Assembly (NCBI RefSeq): GCF_041346945.1
Contig: NZ_CP166850.1
Location: 372,001 to 436,000 of the forward strand
Length of the DNA stretch: 64,000 bases
Direction of reading: 5' to 3'
Source: Amycolatopsis sp. cg9
Lineage (GTDB): Bacteria; Actinomycetota; Actinomycetes; Mycobacteriales; Pseudonocardiaceae
The position numbers and the translations under genes are program-made. This document shows, in pieces, positions 19,105 through 30,300 of this stretch. The notes under the pieces were generated by a model that saw only the letters and a list, made by a program, of their open reading frames with translations, had not been told where the DNA came from and ran no database searches. Within the stretch, counting starts at the first letter, position 1. Each line of letters opens with the position of its first letter.

Positions 19105-22100
19105 CTAGTGGACCTCGGAGTCCTGGTCGATCAGGGCGAACAGCTCTTCGTCCGTCGCGGTGTCGAGGCCCGCACCGGTGCCGCCCTCGTCACCGGTCCG
19201 CGGGTAGAGGGTGGCAAGCAGCACTTCCAAACGGGTTCTAAGCGCCATCCGCGTCGCTTCCGCCGGTTCGCCGGTGGCGAGACCCGCTTCGAGCTGGGCC
19301 AACGCGGTGAGCGCCGGATCGGCCGCGCCGGCTTCTCCCCGGCCCAGTTCCGCGAGGAGGAAGCCGGTGAGAACCTGCGGGTCCGGGTAGTCGAAGATCA
19401 GCGTCGCGGGCAGCCGGAGGCCGGTCGCGGCGGCCAGGTTGTTGCGCAGCTCGACGGCGCTGAGGGAGTCGAACCCGAAGTCGCCGAACCCGCGTTCCGG
19501 GTCGACGGCGTCCGCGGACGCGTGCCCGAGCACGGCCGCGACCTGCGTCCGCACCAGGTCGAGCAGGACGGCTTCCTGCTCTTCGGCGGGCACCTCGGCC
19601 AGCCGGGCGGCCAGCGCGCCTTCCTCCGGCGCGGCCGACGGGCGGCGGGCGCCGCGGATGAGCCCGCGGAACAGCGGGGGCACCGGGCCGCCGCCGATCC
19701 GCTGCCGCATCGCGGCGAGGTCCAGCTCCATCGGGAGCAGCACCGGCTCGCCCAGGCCGAGCGCGGTGTCGAACAGCGCGAGCGCGTCGGCCGTGGCCAG
19801 CGCGCCGAAGCCGCCGCGGTTCATCCGGCGCTTGTCGACGTCGGTGAGCTCGCCGAGCAGGCCGCTCGACTGCTCCCACAGGCCCCAGGCCAGCGACGTC
19901 GCCGGCAGGCCGCGAGCGTGCCGGTGGCGGGCCAGCGCGTCCAGGACGGCGTTGGCGGCGGCGTAGTTGGCCTGCCCGGCGTTGCCGAGCGTGCTCGCCG
20001 CGGAGGAGAACAGCACGAACGCGGCCAGGTCGAGGTGCTCGGTCAGCTCGTGCAGGTGCCACGCCGCATCGGCCTTGGGCCGCAGCACGGTCGCGAACCG
20101 CTCCGGGGTCAGCGAGGCCACGACGCCGTCGTCGAGGACGCCGGCGGTGTGCACGACCGCGGTCAGCGGGTGCTCGGCGGGGATCCCGGCCAGGAGTGCT
20201 TTCAGGGCTTCGCGATCGGCGGCGTCGCACGCCACGACGTCCGCCTTCGCCCCCAGGCTGTCCAATTCGGACACGAGGGCGGTGATACCCGGCGTGTCCG
20301 GTCCGCGACGGCCCGCGAGCACGAAGTGGCGGACGCCCTTCGCGGCGAGGTGCCGGGCGAGCAGGCCGCCGAGGGTGCCGGTGCCGCCGGTGACGAGCAC
20401 GGTGCCGTCGGGGTGCCACGCCCGCGCGGCCGCCTCGCCCGCCGGGACGCGGGCCAGGCGAGGCGCGAAAGTCTCGCCGTCGCGCAGCCGCACCTGGGGT
20501 TCGCCGCCGGTGAGGGCCGCGAGGATGGCGCGGCCGTCGAGGTCGCCGTCGAGGTCCAGGAGCGTGAAGCGGTCCGGGTTTTCGGCCTGGGCGGTGCGCA
20601 CGAGACCCCACGCGGCCGCCAGGGCGACGTCCTTATCCGCACCCCGGGTCACGAAGACCAGCCGTCCGGTGGACCAGTCCTGCACGGTCCGGAGCACTTC
20701 GGTGGTGACCTGGTGGACGTCGTCGCCGGTGACCGGGAGGAACGTGAAGTCCGCCGGCTCGCCGCCGGTCTTGACGACGGCTCCGGCACTGCGCAGCGCC
20801 GCCGCCAGTGCCGGGTCGCCGAGGACCGCGCAGGTGGCCGCGGGCACGGCCCCGGTGGCGGCGGGCGCCCAGTCGAGGCGGAACAGCGACCGGTGGTACT
20901 CGGCCCGCGCTTCGATGCCCGCCGCGGAGATCGCCCGCAGCAGCAGGGATTCCGCCGACGCGACCGGGCGGCCCTGTGCGTCGGCGACGGTCAGGCTGAT
21001 CGTGTCCGGCCCGGCCGGGGCCAGCCGCACCCGCAGGCTCGCCGCCCCGGACGTCCGCAGCACCACGCCGTTCCACGAGAACGGCAGGTGCCCCTGTCCC
21101 TTCGCGGTGACGAAGTCGCCGAGCCCGACGGCGTGCAGCGCGGCGTCGAGCAACGCCGGGTGCAGCCCGAACCGGACGGCGGCCTCCTGCTGCTCGTCCG
21201 GCAGGGTGACGTCGGCGTAGACGGCGCCGTCGAGCGACCAGGCCGCGCGCAGGCCCTGGAACGCGGGGCCGTAGCCGAAGCCGTTGTCCTGCAAGCCGTC
21301 GTAGAGCCCGGTGACGTCGATCTCCGTGGCACCCTCGGGCGGCCAGGTGCTCAGGCTGCCCGGTGCCGGGGCTTCGGGCGCGAGGGTGCCGGTGGCGTGC
21401 AGGCTCCAGGCCTGGTCGTCGTCGCCGGTGGCCGAGTGCAGGGTGATCGGCCGCTTGCCGTCGTCGTCCGTCGCGCCGACGGCGACCTGGACCCGGACCG
21501 CGCCCTTCGGCGGCAGGACCAGCGGGGCGGCGAGGGTGAGTTCCTCGATCGCCGCGCACCCCACCTCGTCGGCGGCGCGCAACGCCAGCTCGACGAAGGC
21601 GGTGCCGGGCAGCAGCACGGTGCCCTGCACGGCGTGGTCGGCCAGCCACGGGTGCGTCTTGACCGACAGCGACCCGGTGAGCAGGCACCCGCCGGTGCCG
21701 GGCAGGTCGACGGCCGCGCCGAGCAGCGGGTGGTCCGCGGCGGCCAGCCCGGCGGCGGTGACGTCGCCCGCGTTCCAGGAAGGCTCGACCCAGAACCGGT
21801 CGCGCCGGAACGCCTGCGTCGGCAGGTCGGCTTTCCGGCCGGCGGGGAGCACGCGCGTCCAGTCCGGGGTCACCCCGCGGACGTGCAGCCGGGCAAGGGC
21901 GCTCATCGCGGTCCGGACCTCGTCGTGGTCCTTGCGCAGCACCGGGATGGCTCCGTCGACCATGGCGCTCAGGACGGCGTCCGGACCGATCTCGACGAAG
22001 GTGCTCGCGTTCGTGGCCTTGACCGCGTCCGCGAACCGGACACACTCCCGCACCTGACGGACCCAGTAGTCCGATCCATCTTCCACAGTGGACACCCACG

Positions 22101-25100
22101 GAATGACCGGCTCGGACATGCTGAACCCGTCGATGGCCGCCGCGAACTCCGCCAGCATCGGCTCCATCAACCCCGAATGGAACGCATGACTCGTATTGAG
22201 CCGCTTGGTCTTCGCGAACTTCGCTGCATACTCGGTCACGGCAGCTTCTTCACCGGACAACACCACCGAATCCGGCCCGTTCACCGCCGCCAGCCAGACA
22301 CCCTCCGGCAGCTCGATGTCCTTTTCGGATACTTGGACCGCGATCATCACGCCACCCTCGGGCAACGCCTGCATCAACCGCCCCCGCGCTCCAACCAACG
22401 TGGCCGCGTCCTCGAGACTCAGCACCCCGGCCACGTGCGCGGCCGCGATCTCCCCCACCGAGTGCCCCACGACGACGTCCGGCCGCACACCCCACGACTC
22501 CAGCAGGCGGAACAACGCCACTTCCACCGCGAAGATCCCCTGCTGCGCGAGATCGGTGTCCGGCGCTCCCGAGAGTTCCTTGACCCGCGGGTCCAGGTAC
22601 GCACAAGCGGCGTCGAACGCCGCCGCGTACACCGGGAACGCCTCGTACAGCTCCCGCCCCATCCCTTCCCGCTGCGACCCCTGGCCGGTGAACAGGAACG
22701 CGGTTCGCCCGCTCACCGGCGTCCCCTGCACGACGGACCGGTGTGCCCGCCCTTCGGCGAGCGCCCCCAGCCCCTCGAGCAGCTCGTCTCGATCAGCGGC
22801 GACGACCGCGGCCCGGTGCTCCAGGGCCGCGCGCCCGGTGGCCAACGTCCAGGCGACATCCCCCAGCGGCAACTCCGCCGCCTCACGCGGCTCCGCCGCT
22901 TCACGCAGCTTCGCGGCCTGCGCCCGCAAGCCCTCGGCATCCCGTCCGGACACCACGAACGGCACGGGCCCCAAGCGCCCCAATGTGGCGTTGGGTGCAT
23001 CCAGCGCACCCAATGTGGCGTTCGGTGCGTCTGACGCACCGAACGCCACATTGGGGCGCTCCGGCTCCTCCAGGATCACGTGCGCGTTCGTGCCGCTCAC
23101 CCCGAACGACGACACCCCCGCCCGCCGGACCCGGTCGGAGACGGGCCACGGCCGGGCTTCGGTGAGCAGCTCGACCGAGCCCGCCGTCCAGTCCACGTGC
23201 GGGGACGGCTCGTCGACGTGCAACGTCGCAGGCAGCACGCCGTGCCGCAGCGCCTGCACGACCTTGATCACGCCCGCGACCCCCGCCGCGGCCTGGGTGT
23301 GGCCGAGGTTCGACTTGAGCGAGCCCAGCAGGAGCGGCTCCGGACGGTCCTGCCCGTAGGTGGCCAGCACCGCCTGCGCCTCGATCGGGTCGCCGAGCAC
23401 CGTGCCGGTGCCGTGCGCCTCGACGACGTCCACATCGGACGGTGCCAGCCGCGCGGACGCCAGCGCGGCCCGGATGACCCGCTGCTGCGCGGGCCCGTTC
23501 GGCGCGGTGAGACCGTTCGAGGCGCCGTCCTGGTTCACCGCGGAACCCCGCACCACGGCGAGGACTTCGTGCCCGAGACGCTGGGCGTCCGAGAGCCGCT
23601 CGACCAGCAGCACGCCGGCGCCTTCCGACCAGCCGACCCCGTCGGCGGCCGCGGCGAAGGACTTGCAGCGGCCGTCCGGGGCGAGCCCGCGCTGCCGGCT
23701 GAACTCGATGAACCCGGCCGGGGTGGACATCACGGTCACCCCGCCCGCCAGCGCCATCGAGCACTCGCCGGACCGCAGCGCCTGCGCGGCCAGGTGCAGC
23801 GCCACCAGCGACGACGAGCACGCCGTGTCCACCGTGAGCGCCGGTCCCTCGAAGCCGAAGGTGTAGGCGATCCGGCCGGACACGACGCTCGACGCCGTGC
23901 CGGTGCCGACGTACCCCTCGGCCTCGGCGGGGATGGTGGCCAGCAGCGAGCTGTAGTCCTGCGCCGAAGTACCGGCGAACACGCCGACCTTCGCGCCGCG
24001 CAACGCCGTCGGGTCGACGCCGGCGTGCTCGAACGCCTCCCAGGACGCCTCCAGCAGCAGCCGTTGCTGCGGGTCCATGGCCAGCGCCTCGCGCGGGGAA
24101 ATGCCGAAGAACGCGGCGTCGAACTCGGCGGCGCCGTCGACGAACCCGCCTTCGATGGAGTACGTGGTGCCCGGCCGGGACAGGTCTGGGTCGAAGATCG
24201 CGTCGATGTCCCAGCCGCGGTCGGCGGGGAACGGCGAGATGGCGTCGGTGCCGGCGGCGACCAGCCGCCACAGGTCGTCGGCCGAGCCGATCCCGCCCGG
24301 GTAGCGGCAGCTCATCCCGATGATGGCGATCGGTTCGTCGTGCGCCACCACGGTTTCCGCGGCCGCGACCGCCTCGCCGTCGAGGAACGCGGCCAGCGCC
24401 GACGGCGTCGGGTGGTCGAAGACGAGCGTGGCGGGCAGCTCGCGGCCGAGGGCGGTGGCCAGCAGCGTCCGCAGCTCGACGGCGGTGAGCGAGTCGAAAC
24501 CCAGCTCCTTGAACGGCCGGTCCGCGCGGATCTCGTCGGCGGAGGCGTGGCCGAGCACGACCGCGGCCTGCCCGCGGACCAGGTCGGTCAGCGCCCGGAT
24601 CCGCTCGTGCGCCGGGGCCCCGGCCAAGCGGGCCGCCAGCGCCCCGGTCGGGGGTTCCGGCTTCGCGGCGAGCTCGACGAACCCGCCGGAGCCGGTGGCC
24701 TCCAGCCAGAAGCGCGTCCGCTGGAACGGGTAAGTCGGCAAGTCGACACGATGGGCACCGCTACCCGCGAAGTAGGCACTCCAGTCGGGGGTGACCCCGC
24801 GCGTGTGGAGCCGGGCGAGCGCGGCGACGACCGAACGCGCTTCCGGCCGTCCGGCGCGCAGGACCGCGACGGCCGCCGAGTCGGCGGGCAGGCAGTCCTG
24901 GGCCAGCGCGCTGAGCACGCCGTCGGGACCGAGTTCGAGGAACGTCCGGACGCCTTCGGTGTGCAGCGCCGTGACGCCGTCGGCGAAGCGGACCGTCTCG
25001 CGCACGTGCCGCACCCAGTAGTCCGGGCTGGTGAGCAGGCCCGGCGTGGCGAGCGCGCCGGTCACGTCGGAGATCAGCGGGATCCGCGGTTCCGCGAACG

Positions 25101-27354
25101 AGACTCCGGCGATAGCGGCGCGGAAATCGGCCAGCATCGGGTCCATCAGCGCGGAGTGGAAGGCGTGGCTCGTGGTGAGGGCCTTGGCCTTCCCGAACCC
25201 GGCCGCGACTTCGGCGACGGCGTCGGCCTTGCCGGAGAGCACCACCGACCGCGGCCCGTTGACCGCGGCGATCGACACGCCGTCGCGCAGGGCCGCGCGG
25301 ACTTCTTCCTCGCTCGCGCGGACGGCGGCCATGACCCCGCCGTCGGGCAACGCCTGCATCAGCCGGCCGCGGGCCGTGACGAGCGTCTGCGCGTCCGCCA
25401 GGGAGAACACGCCGGCGACGTGGGCCGCGGCGATCTCGCCGATCGAATGCCCGAGCAGGTGGGCCGGGCGGACGCCCCACGACTCGACGAGCCGGTACAG
25501 CGCCACCTCGACGGCGAACAGCGCGGCCTGGGCGTACTCGGTGCGGTCGAGGTCCGCGCCGCCGTCGAGCACCAGCTCACGCACGCGGGGGTCGAAGCCC
25601 GCGCAGATCTCGTCGAACGCCGCCGCGTACACCGGGTACGTCCCGTACAGCTCCCGGCCCATCCCGGCGCGCTGGGAACCCTGGCCGGAGAACAGGAACG
25701 CGACTTCGCCCCCGGCGACGGCGTCCCGCACCACCTCCACCGCGGGTTCCCCGGCGACGAGCGCGCGCAAGCCCGTGCCGAGGTCTCCGAGCACGACCGC
25801 GCGCTCGCCGAAGTGCGCCCGGTGCACCGCCAGCGACGCGGCCAGATCGACCGGGTCGGCGTCGACGTCCAGGAGCCGCGCCGCCTGAGCGCGCAAGGCG
25901 GCGTCGGTCCGTCCGGAAAGGACGAACGGCAGCACGGCAGGCGCCGCACCGGGTTCCGGGACCTCTTCGTCCGGCGCCTCTTCCAGGATGACGTGGGTGT
26001 TGGTGCCGCTGACGCCGAACGACGACACGCCCGCGCGGCGCGGCCGGCCGGTCTCCGGCCAGTCCTTCGCCTCGGTGAGCAGCTCGACCGCGCCCGCGGC
26101 CCAGTCGACGTGCGGCGTCGGCTCGTCGACGTGCAGGGTCTTCGGCAGCACGCCGTGCCGCATCGCCTCGACCATCTTGATCACGCCGCCCACGCCGGCC
26201 GCGGCCTGCGTGTGGCCGACGTTCGACTTGAACGAGCCGAGCAGCAGCGGCCGGTCGGCGGGCCGCTCGGCGCCGTAGGTGGCCAGCACGGCCTGCGCCT
26301 CGATCGGGTCGCCGAGCACGGTGCCGGTGCCGTGCGCTTCCACGGCGTCGACGAGGTCGGACGTCAGCGCGGCGTCGGCGAGCGCGGCGCGGATGACGCG
26401 TTGCTGCGCGGGCCCGTTCGGCGCCGACAGGCCGCTGCTGGCGCCGTCCTGGTTGACGGCGGTGCCGCGGACCACGGCGAGCACCGGGTGCCCGAGCCGC
26501 CGCGCGTCGGAAAGCCGTTCCACGAGCAGCATTCCGACGCCTTCGGCCCACGCGGTACCGTCCGCCGCGCCGGCGAACGACTTGCAGCGGCCGTCCGGCG
26601 CGAGGCCGCGCTGGCGGCTGAACTCGATGAACCCGGCGGGCGTGACGATCATCGTGACCCCGCCCGCCAGCGCCATCGTGGTTTCGCCGCGGCGCAGCGA
26701 CTGGACGGCGAGGTGCAGCGCGACCAGCGACGACGAACAAGCGGTGTCGACGGTGATCGCCGGGCCCTCGAAGCCGAAGGTGTAGGCCACCCGCCCGGAG
26801 GCGACGCTGCCCGCGTTGCCGCTGCCGAGGTAGCCCTCGACGATCTCGGGCACGGACGTCAGGCGCGCGGCGTAGTCCTGGTACATCACGCCGGCGTAGA
26901 CGCCGATCTTGTGGCCGCGTACCGACGCCGGGTCGATGCCCGCGCGTTCGAAGGCCTCCCACGACGTCTCCAGCAGCAGCCGGTGCTGCGGGTCCATCGC
27001 GAGGGCTTCGCGCGGGCTGATGTCGAAGAAGCCGGGGTCGAAGTCGGCGGGGCCGGTCATGAAACCGCCCTCGCGCACGTACGACTTGCCGGGCGTCTCG
27101 GGGTCGGGGTCGTAGACGTCCCCGGCGGTCCAGCCGCGGTCGTCCGGGAACGCCGAGATGGCGTCGGTGCCGGCGGCGACCAGCCGCCACAGCTCGTCGG
27201 GCGAGGTGACGCCGCCGGGGTACCGGCAGCTCATCCCGACGATCGCGATCGGCTCGCGGTCGCGCTCCTCGAGTTCGTGCACCCGGCCGCGGGCCTCGCG
27301 CAGGTCCTTGGCGGCCTGCTTGAGGTAGTCGCGCAGCTTCTGTTCGTTAGACAT
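19105..27354 (-). CDS. Modular type I PKS, module 8 (no reductive domains) and module 9
   Basis: A 2749-residue protein. Docking helix 1-34 ([20 protein letters not shown]). Module 8: KS about 35, AT about 548 (GHSIGE, HAFH: malonyl), then ACP about 946, with no DH, ER or KR; the roughly 100-residue AT-ACP spacing leaves no room for one, so the beta-ketone stays. Module 9: KS about 1006, AT about 1546 (GHSVGE, HAFH: malonyl), DH about 1875 ([17 protein letters not shown]), KR about 2316 (LDD, B-type; YAAAN), ACP about 2621 (FGFDSLSA). C-terminal docking tail [14 protein letters not shown]. All KS have TACSSS. AT9 is almost identical to AT2 of the gene starting at 61492 and is locally less GC-rich in codon choice, pointing to gene conversion. 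The KS9-AT9 linker has the palindromic repeat. ATG at 27354 has GGAG about 8 nt upstream; gap from the previous gene 23 nt. Confidence 0.95.
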   Translation of the reverse strand: MSNEQKLRDYLKQAAKDLREARGRVHELEERDREPIAIVGMSCRYPGGVTSPDELWRLVAAGTDAISAFPDDRGWTAGDVYDPDPETPGKSYVREGGFMTGPADFDPGFFDISPREALAMDPQHRLLLETSWEAFERAGIDPASVRGHKIGVYAGVMYQDYAARLTSVPEIVEGYLGSGNAGSVASGRVAYTFGFEGPAITVDTACSSSLVALHLAVQSLRRGETTMALAGGVTMIVTPAGFIEFSRQRGLAPDGRCKSFAGAADGTAWAEGVGMLLVERLSDARRLGHPVLAVVRGTAVNQDGASSGLSAPNGPAQQRVIRAALADAALTSDLVDAVEAHGTGTVLGDPIEAQAVLATYGAERPADRPLLLGSFKSNVGHTQAAAGVGGVIKMVEAMRHGVLPKTLHVDEPTPHVDWAAGAVELLTEAKDWPETGRPRRAGVSSFGVSGTNTHVILEEAPDEEVPEPGAAPAVLPFVLSGRTDAALRAQAARLLDVDADPVDLAASLAVHRAHFGERAVVLGDLGTGLRALVAGEPAVEVVRDAVAGGEVAFLFSGQGSQRAGMGRELYGTYPVYAAAFDEICAGFDPRVRELVLDGGADLDRTEYAQAALFAVEVALYRLVESWGVRPAHLLGHSIGEIAAAHVAGVFSLADAQTLVTARGRLMQALPDGGVMAAVRASEEEVRAALRDGVSIAAVNGPRSVVLSGKADAVAEVAAGFGKAKALTTSHAFHSALMDPMLADFRAAIAGVSFAEPRIPLISDVTGALATPGLLTSPDYWVRHVRETVRFADGVTALHTEGVRTFLELGPDGVLSALAQDCLPADSAAVAVLRAGRPEARSVVAALARLHTRGVTPDWSAYFAGSGAHRVDLPTYPFQRTRFWLEATGSGGFVELAAKPEPPTGALAARLAGAPAHERIRALTDLVRGQAAVVLGHASADEIRADRPFKELGFDSLTAVELRTLLATALGRELPATLVFDHPTPSALAAFLDGEAVAAAETVVAHDEPIAIIGMSCRYPGGIGSADDLWRLVAAGTDAISPFPADRGWDIDAIFDPDLSRPGTTYSIEGGFVDGAAEFDAAFFGISPREALAMDPQQRLLLEASWEAFEHAGVDPTALRGAKVGVFAGTSAQDYSSLLATIPAEAEGYVGTGTASSVVSGRIAYTFGFEGPALTVDTACSSSLVALHLAAQALRSGECSMALAGGVTVMSTPAGFIEFSRQRGLAPDGRCKSFAAAADGVGWSEGAGVLLVERLSDAQRLGHEVLAVVRGSAVNQDGASNGLTAPNGPAQQRVIRAALASARLAPSDVDVVEAHGTGTVLGDPIEAQAVLATYGQDRPEPLLLGSLKSNLGHTQAAAGVAGVIKVVQALRHGVLPATLHVDEPSPHVDWTAGSVELLTEARPWPVSDRVRRAGVSSFGVSGTNAHVILEEPERPNVAFGASDAPNATLGALDAPNATLGRLGPVPFVVSGRDAEGLRAQAAKLREAAEPREAAELPLGDVAWTLATGRAALEHRAAVVAADRDELLEGLGALAEGRAHRSVVQGTPVSGRTAFLFTGQGSQREGMGRELYEAFPVYAAAFDAACAYLDPRVKELSGAPDTDLAQQGIFAVEVALFRLLESWGVRPDVVVGHSVGEIAAAHVAGVLSLEDAATLVGARGRLMQALPEGGVMIAVQVSEKDIELPEGVWLAAVNGPDSVVLSGEEAAVTEYAAKFAKTKRLNTSHAFHSGLMEPMLAEFAAAIDGFSMSEPVIPWVSTVEDGSDYWVRQVRECVRFADAVKATNASTFVEIGPDAVLSAMVDGAIPVLRKDHDEVRTAMSALARLHVRGVTPDWTRVLPAGRKADLPTQAFRRDRFWVEPSWNAGDVTAAGLAAADHPLLGAAVDLPGTGGCLLTGSLSVKTHPWLADHAVQGTVLLPGTAFVELALRAADEVGCAAIEELTLAAPLVLPPKGAVRVQVAVGATDDDGKRPITLHSATGDDDQAWSLHATGTLAPEAPAPGSLSTWPPEGATEIDVTGLYDGLQDNGFGYGPAFQGLRAAWSLDGAVYADVTLPDEQQEAAVRFGLHPALLDAALHAVGLGDFVTAKGQGHLPFSWNGVVLRTSGAASLRVRLAPAGPDTISLTVADAQGRPVASAESLLLRAISAAGIEARAEYHRSLFRLDWAPAATGAVPAATCAVLGDPALAAALRSAGAVVKTGGEPADFTFLPVTGDDVHQVTTEVLRTVQDWSTGRLVFVTRGADKDVALAAAWGLVRTAQAENPDRFTLLDLDGDLDGRAILAALTGGEPQVRLRDGETFAPRLARVPAGEAAARAWHPDGTVLVTGGTGTLGGLLARHLAAKGVRHFVLAGRRGPDTPGITALVSELDSLGAKADVVACDAADREALKALLAGIPAEHPLTAVVHTAGVLDDGVVASLTPERFATVLRPKADAAWHLHELTEHLDLAAFVLFSSAASTLGNAGQANYAAANAVLDALARHRHARGLPATSLAWGLWEQSSGLLGELTDVDKRRMNRGGFGALATADALALFDTALGLGEPVLLPMELDLAAMRQRIGGGPVPPLFRGLIRGARRPSAAPEEGALAARLAEVPAEEQEAVLLDLVRTQVAAVLGHASADAVDPERGFGDFGFDSLSAVELRNNLAAATGLRLPATLIFDYPDPQVLTGFLLAELGRGEAGAADPALTALAQLEAGLATGEPAEATRMALRTRLEVLLATLYPRTGDEGGTGAGLDTATDEELFALIDQDSEVH
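21965..22073 (-). repeat. 109-nt tract in AT9 identical to AT2
   Basis: Identical base for base to 54300-54408, in the C-terminal part of the AT domain (around the [16 protein letters not shown] segment). Neighbouring AT sequence is also nearly identical. Marks a recent duplication or gene conversion between modules 9 and 2. Confidence 0.95.
22974..23060 (-). repeat. Palindromic repeat in the KS9-AT9 linker
   Basis: Contains a 47-nt palindrome (23009-23055) perfect except for its centre base, so 23-bp arms. In frame it reads [20 protein letters not shown] plus NATLG. 23005-23082 is identical to 55325-55402 in module 2. Confidence 0.93.
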
Positions 27355-27377
27355 CCGATGGCTCCAGGGAGGGGTGG

Positions 27378-30300
27378 TCAGGGGGTGCGCAGCTCGTCGA
27401 GGACGCCGAACAGCTCGTCGTCCGTGGCCGCGTCGATGTCGGCGGCCGGGCCGACGTCGGGCTCGGCGCTCCAGCGGGAGAGCAGTTCCTTGAGCCGCAC
27501 CGTGATCGCCTCGCGCGCTTCGCCGGTGAACGGCGCCAGCACGGTTTCGAGACGGCCGAGTTCGGCCAGTGCGGGGGCGAGCGCCGGGGCGCCGTCCGTG
27601 CCGAGCCGCTCGGCGAGGAACCGCGCGAGCGCCGTCGCCGTCGGGTGGTCGAAGACGAGCGTCGCGGGCAGCCGCAAGCCCGTCGCGGCCTGCAGGCGGT
27701 TGCGCAGCTCGACCGCGGTGAGCGAGTCGAACCCGAGGTCGAGGAACCCGCGTCCCGGCTCGACCGCGCCCGGACCGGCGTGCCCGAGCACCGCGGCCGC
27801 CTGGGCGCGCACGAGCGTGAGCAGCACCCGGCCCCGTTCCGCCGGCCCGAGCCCGGCCAGCTGAGCGCGCACCGAGGTGTCGACGGCCGCGGTCCGCCGC
27901 AGCGGCGCCCGGACCAATCCGCGCAGCAACGGCGGGACGCCCTGGTCACCGCGCACGCGCAGGTCGAGCTGCACCGGCACGACCACCGGATCTTCGGTCG
28001 CCAGCGCGAGGTCGAACGCGGCGAGGCCGTCCTCCGCGGTGAACGCGCGGGATCCGGTGCGGCGCAACCGGTCCAGGCCGGTCGAGCCGAGCGTTCCGGT
28101 CAGCTCGCTGGTGTCCGCCCACAGGCCCCAGGCGAGCGACTGCCCGGGCAGCCCGTGCGCCCGCCGGCGCCGGGCCAGCGCGTCGAGGTAGGCGTTGGCC
28201 GCCGCGTAGTTGCCCTGTCCGGGCGTGCCGAACGTGCCCGCGGCGGAGGAGAACAGCACCAGATGCGCGTCGGGAACCAGCTCGTGCAGGTGCTCGGCGG
28301 CGTCCACTTTGGCGCGCAGCACGACGTCGATCCGTTCCGGTGTCAGGGTTTCGACGACGCCGTCGGCCAGCGCACCCGCGGTGTGCACCACGGCGGCGAG
28401 GTCGGGGATGTCGTCGAGGACTTCGGCGAGACGGGCGCGGTCGGCGACGTCGCACGCCACGACGGTCACCTCCGCACCCAGCGCGGTCAGGCCGGAGACG
28501 ACGTCCGCGGCGCCGGGCGCGGCGTACCCGCGGCGGCTCACCAGCACCAGCCGCTTCGTCCCGTTCCGCGCGAGGTGCCCGGCCACCAGCCGGCCGAGCG
28601 TGCCCGTGCCGCCGGTGATCAGCACGCTGCCGTCGAAGGCCGGGGGGCCGGCCGGTTCGGCGGCCACCGGCGCCAGCCGCGGCACGAAAATCTGTCCACT
28701 TCGGACGGACAGCTGGTTCTCGTCCGCGGGCAGCTCGGCGGGCACCGGGTCGTCCGGGTGCTCCAGATCCAGCAGGACGAACCGGTCCGGGTGCTCGGCC
28801 TGCGCCGAGCGCACGAGTCCCCAGACGGCCGCGGCGACGGGATCGTCGGCGGCCGCTCCGGAAGTGACGAACACCAGCCGCCGGTCACTGTCCAACTCGG
28901 ACTGGATCCGGGTCAGCACCGCGCCGAGTACCTCACGGACGTCCCCGCGGGGCACCGGCACGAATTCGGCGTCCCCTCGGGCACCGGGCGCGCCGGGCAC
29001 CCAGTCGACGCGGAACAGCGGACCGGACCGCCGGGCCGCCCGCACCTGGCCGGGTGCGACGGGCCGCGAGGTGAGCGCGTCGATCACCGCGACCGGCGAT
29101 CCGGCTTCGTCGGCGACCTCGACGGTCAGCGTCTCCGTGCCGGACGGCGTGAGCCGCACGCGCAGCGCCGTCGCGCCCGCCGCGTGCAGCCGGACCCCGG
29201 CCCACGAGAACGGCAGCCGCCCGGTGCCTTCGGTGTTCAGCGAACCCAGCGCGACGGTGTGCAGGGCGGCGTCGAGCAACGCCGGGTGCACGCCGAACCG
29301 CGCGGCCTCGCCGTGGTGTTCGCGCGGCAGCGCCACCTCGGCGAACACCTCGTCGCCGCGGCGCCAGACCGCCCGCAGGCCCTGGAACACCGGCCCGTAC
29401 GCGAACCCGCGCTCGGCCGCGCGCCCGTAGACGTCGTCGAGCGGCACCGGCTCGGCGTCCGCCGGCGGCCACGACACGAGCCCGGTCGCCGGGACGGCGG
29501 CGCCCGGTGCGGCGAACCCGGCGGCGTGCCGCGTCCACTCGCCGAGCAGGTCGTCCTCCGGCCGCGAGTGCAGCGCCAGGGCCCGGCGCCCGTCGTCGCC
29601 GGCCGCGCCGACGGTGAGCCGGATCAGCACCGCGCCCTCGGACGGCAGCACGAGCGGCGCTTCCAGGGCCAGCTCTTCCACTTCGGCGCAGCCCGCCGCC
29701 GCGGCGGCGTGCAGCGCGAGTTCGACGAACGCCGTGCCGACCAGCAGGACCGTGCCGTGCACGGCGTGCTCGGCCAGCCACGGGTGCGACCGCAGCGAAA
29801 GCCTTCCGGTGAAGAGGAATCCGCCGTCGTCGGGCAGCTCGACCGCGGCGCCGAGGAGCGGGTGGCCGGCCTCCACCAGCCCCGCCGAACCGAGGTCCGC
29901 GGCCGCGGCGGTGGCCGGGAGCCAGTAGTGGTCGCCGTCGAACGGGTAGGTCGGCAGCGGGACGGTGTGCGCGCCGTCGAACGCCGTCGCCCAGTCGGCG
30001 GGGACGCCGCGCACGAACGCCTCGGCGATCGACCGCAGCAGCCGCGACCGGCCACCGTCGTCGCGGCGGAGCGAGCCGACCGCGACGACCTCGCGGCCCG
30101 CGTCCTCGGCCGTCTCCTGCACGGCGGTGGCCAGCACCGGGTGCGGGCTGCACTCGACGAAGACGCCGTGGCCGTCGGCGAGCAGCTTGCGCGTGGCCTG
30201 CTCGAACTCGACGGTCTGACGGAGGTTGCAGTACCAGTAGCCGGCGTCGAGCTGGGTGGGGTCGGCCGGGCGGCCGGTCACGGTCGAGTAGAACGGCAGC

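Noticed and set aside
12518..19108. Plus-strand open frame of about 2196 codons opposite the last PKS, and similar ones opposite the other PKS genes
   Set aside because: Low-complexity Arg/Gly/Val/Pro-rich translation without motifs. It mirrors the codon periodicity of the PKS on the other strand.
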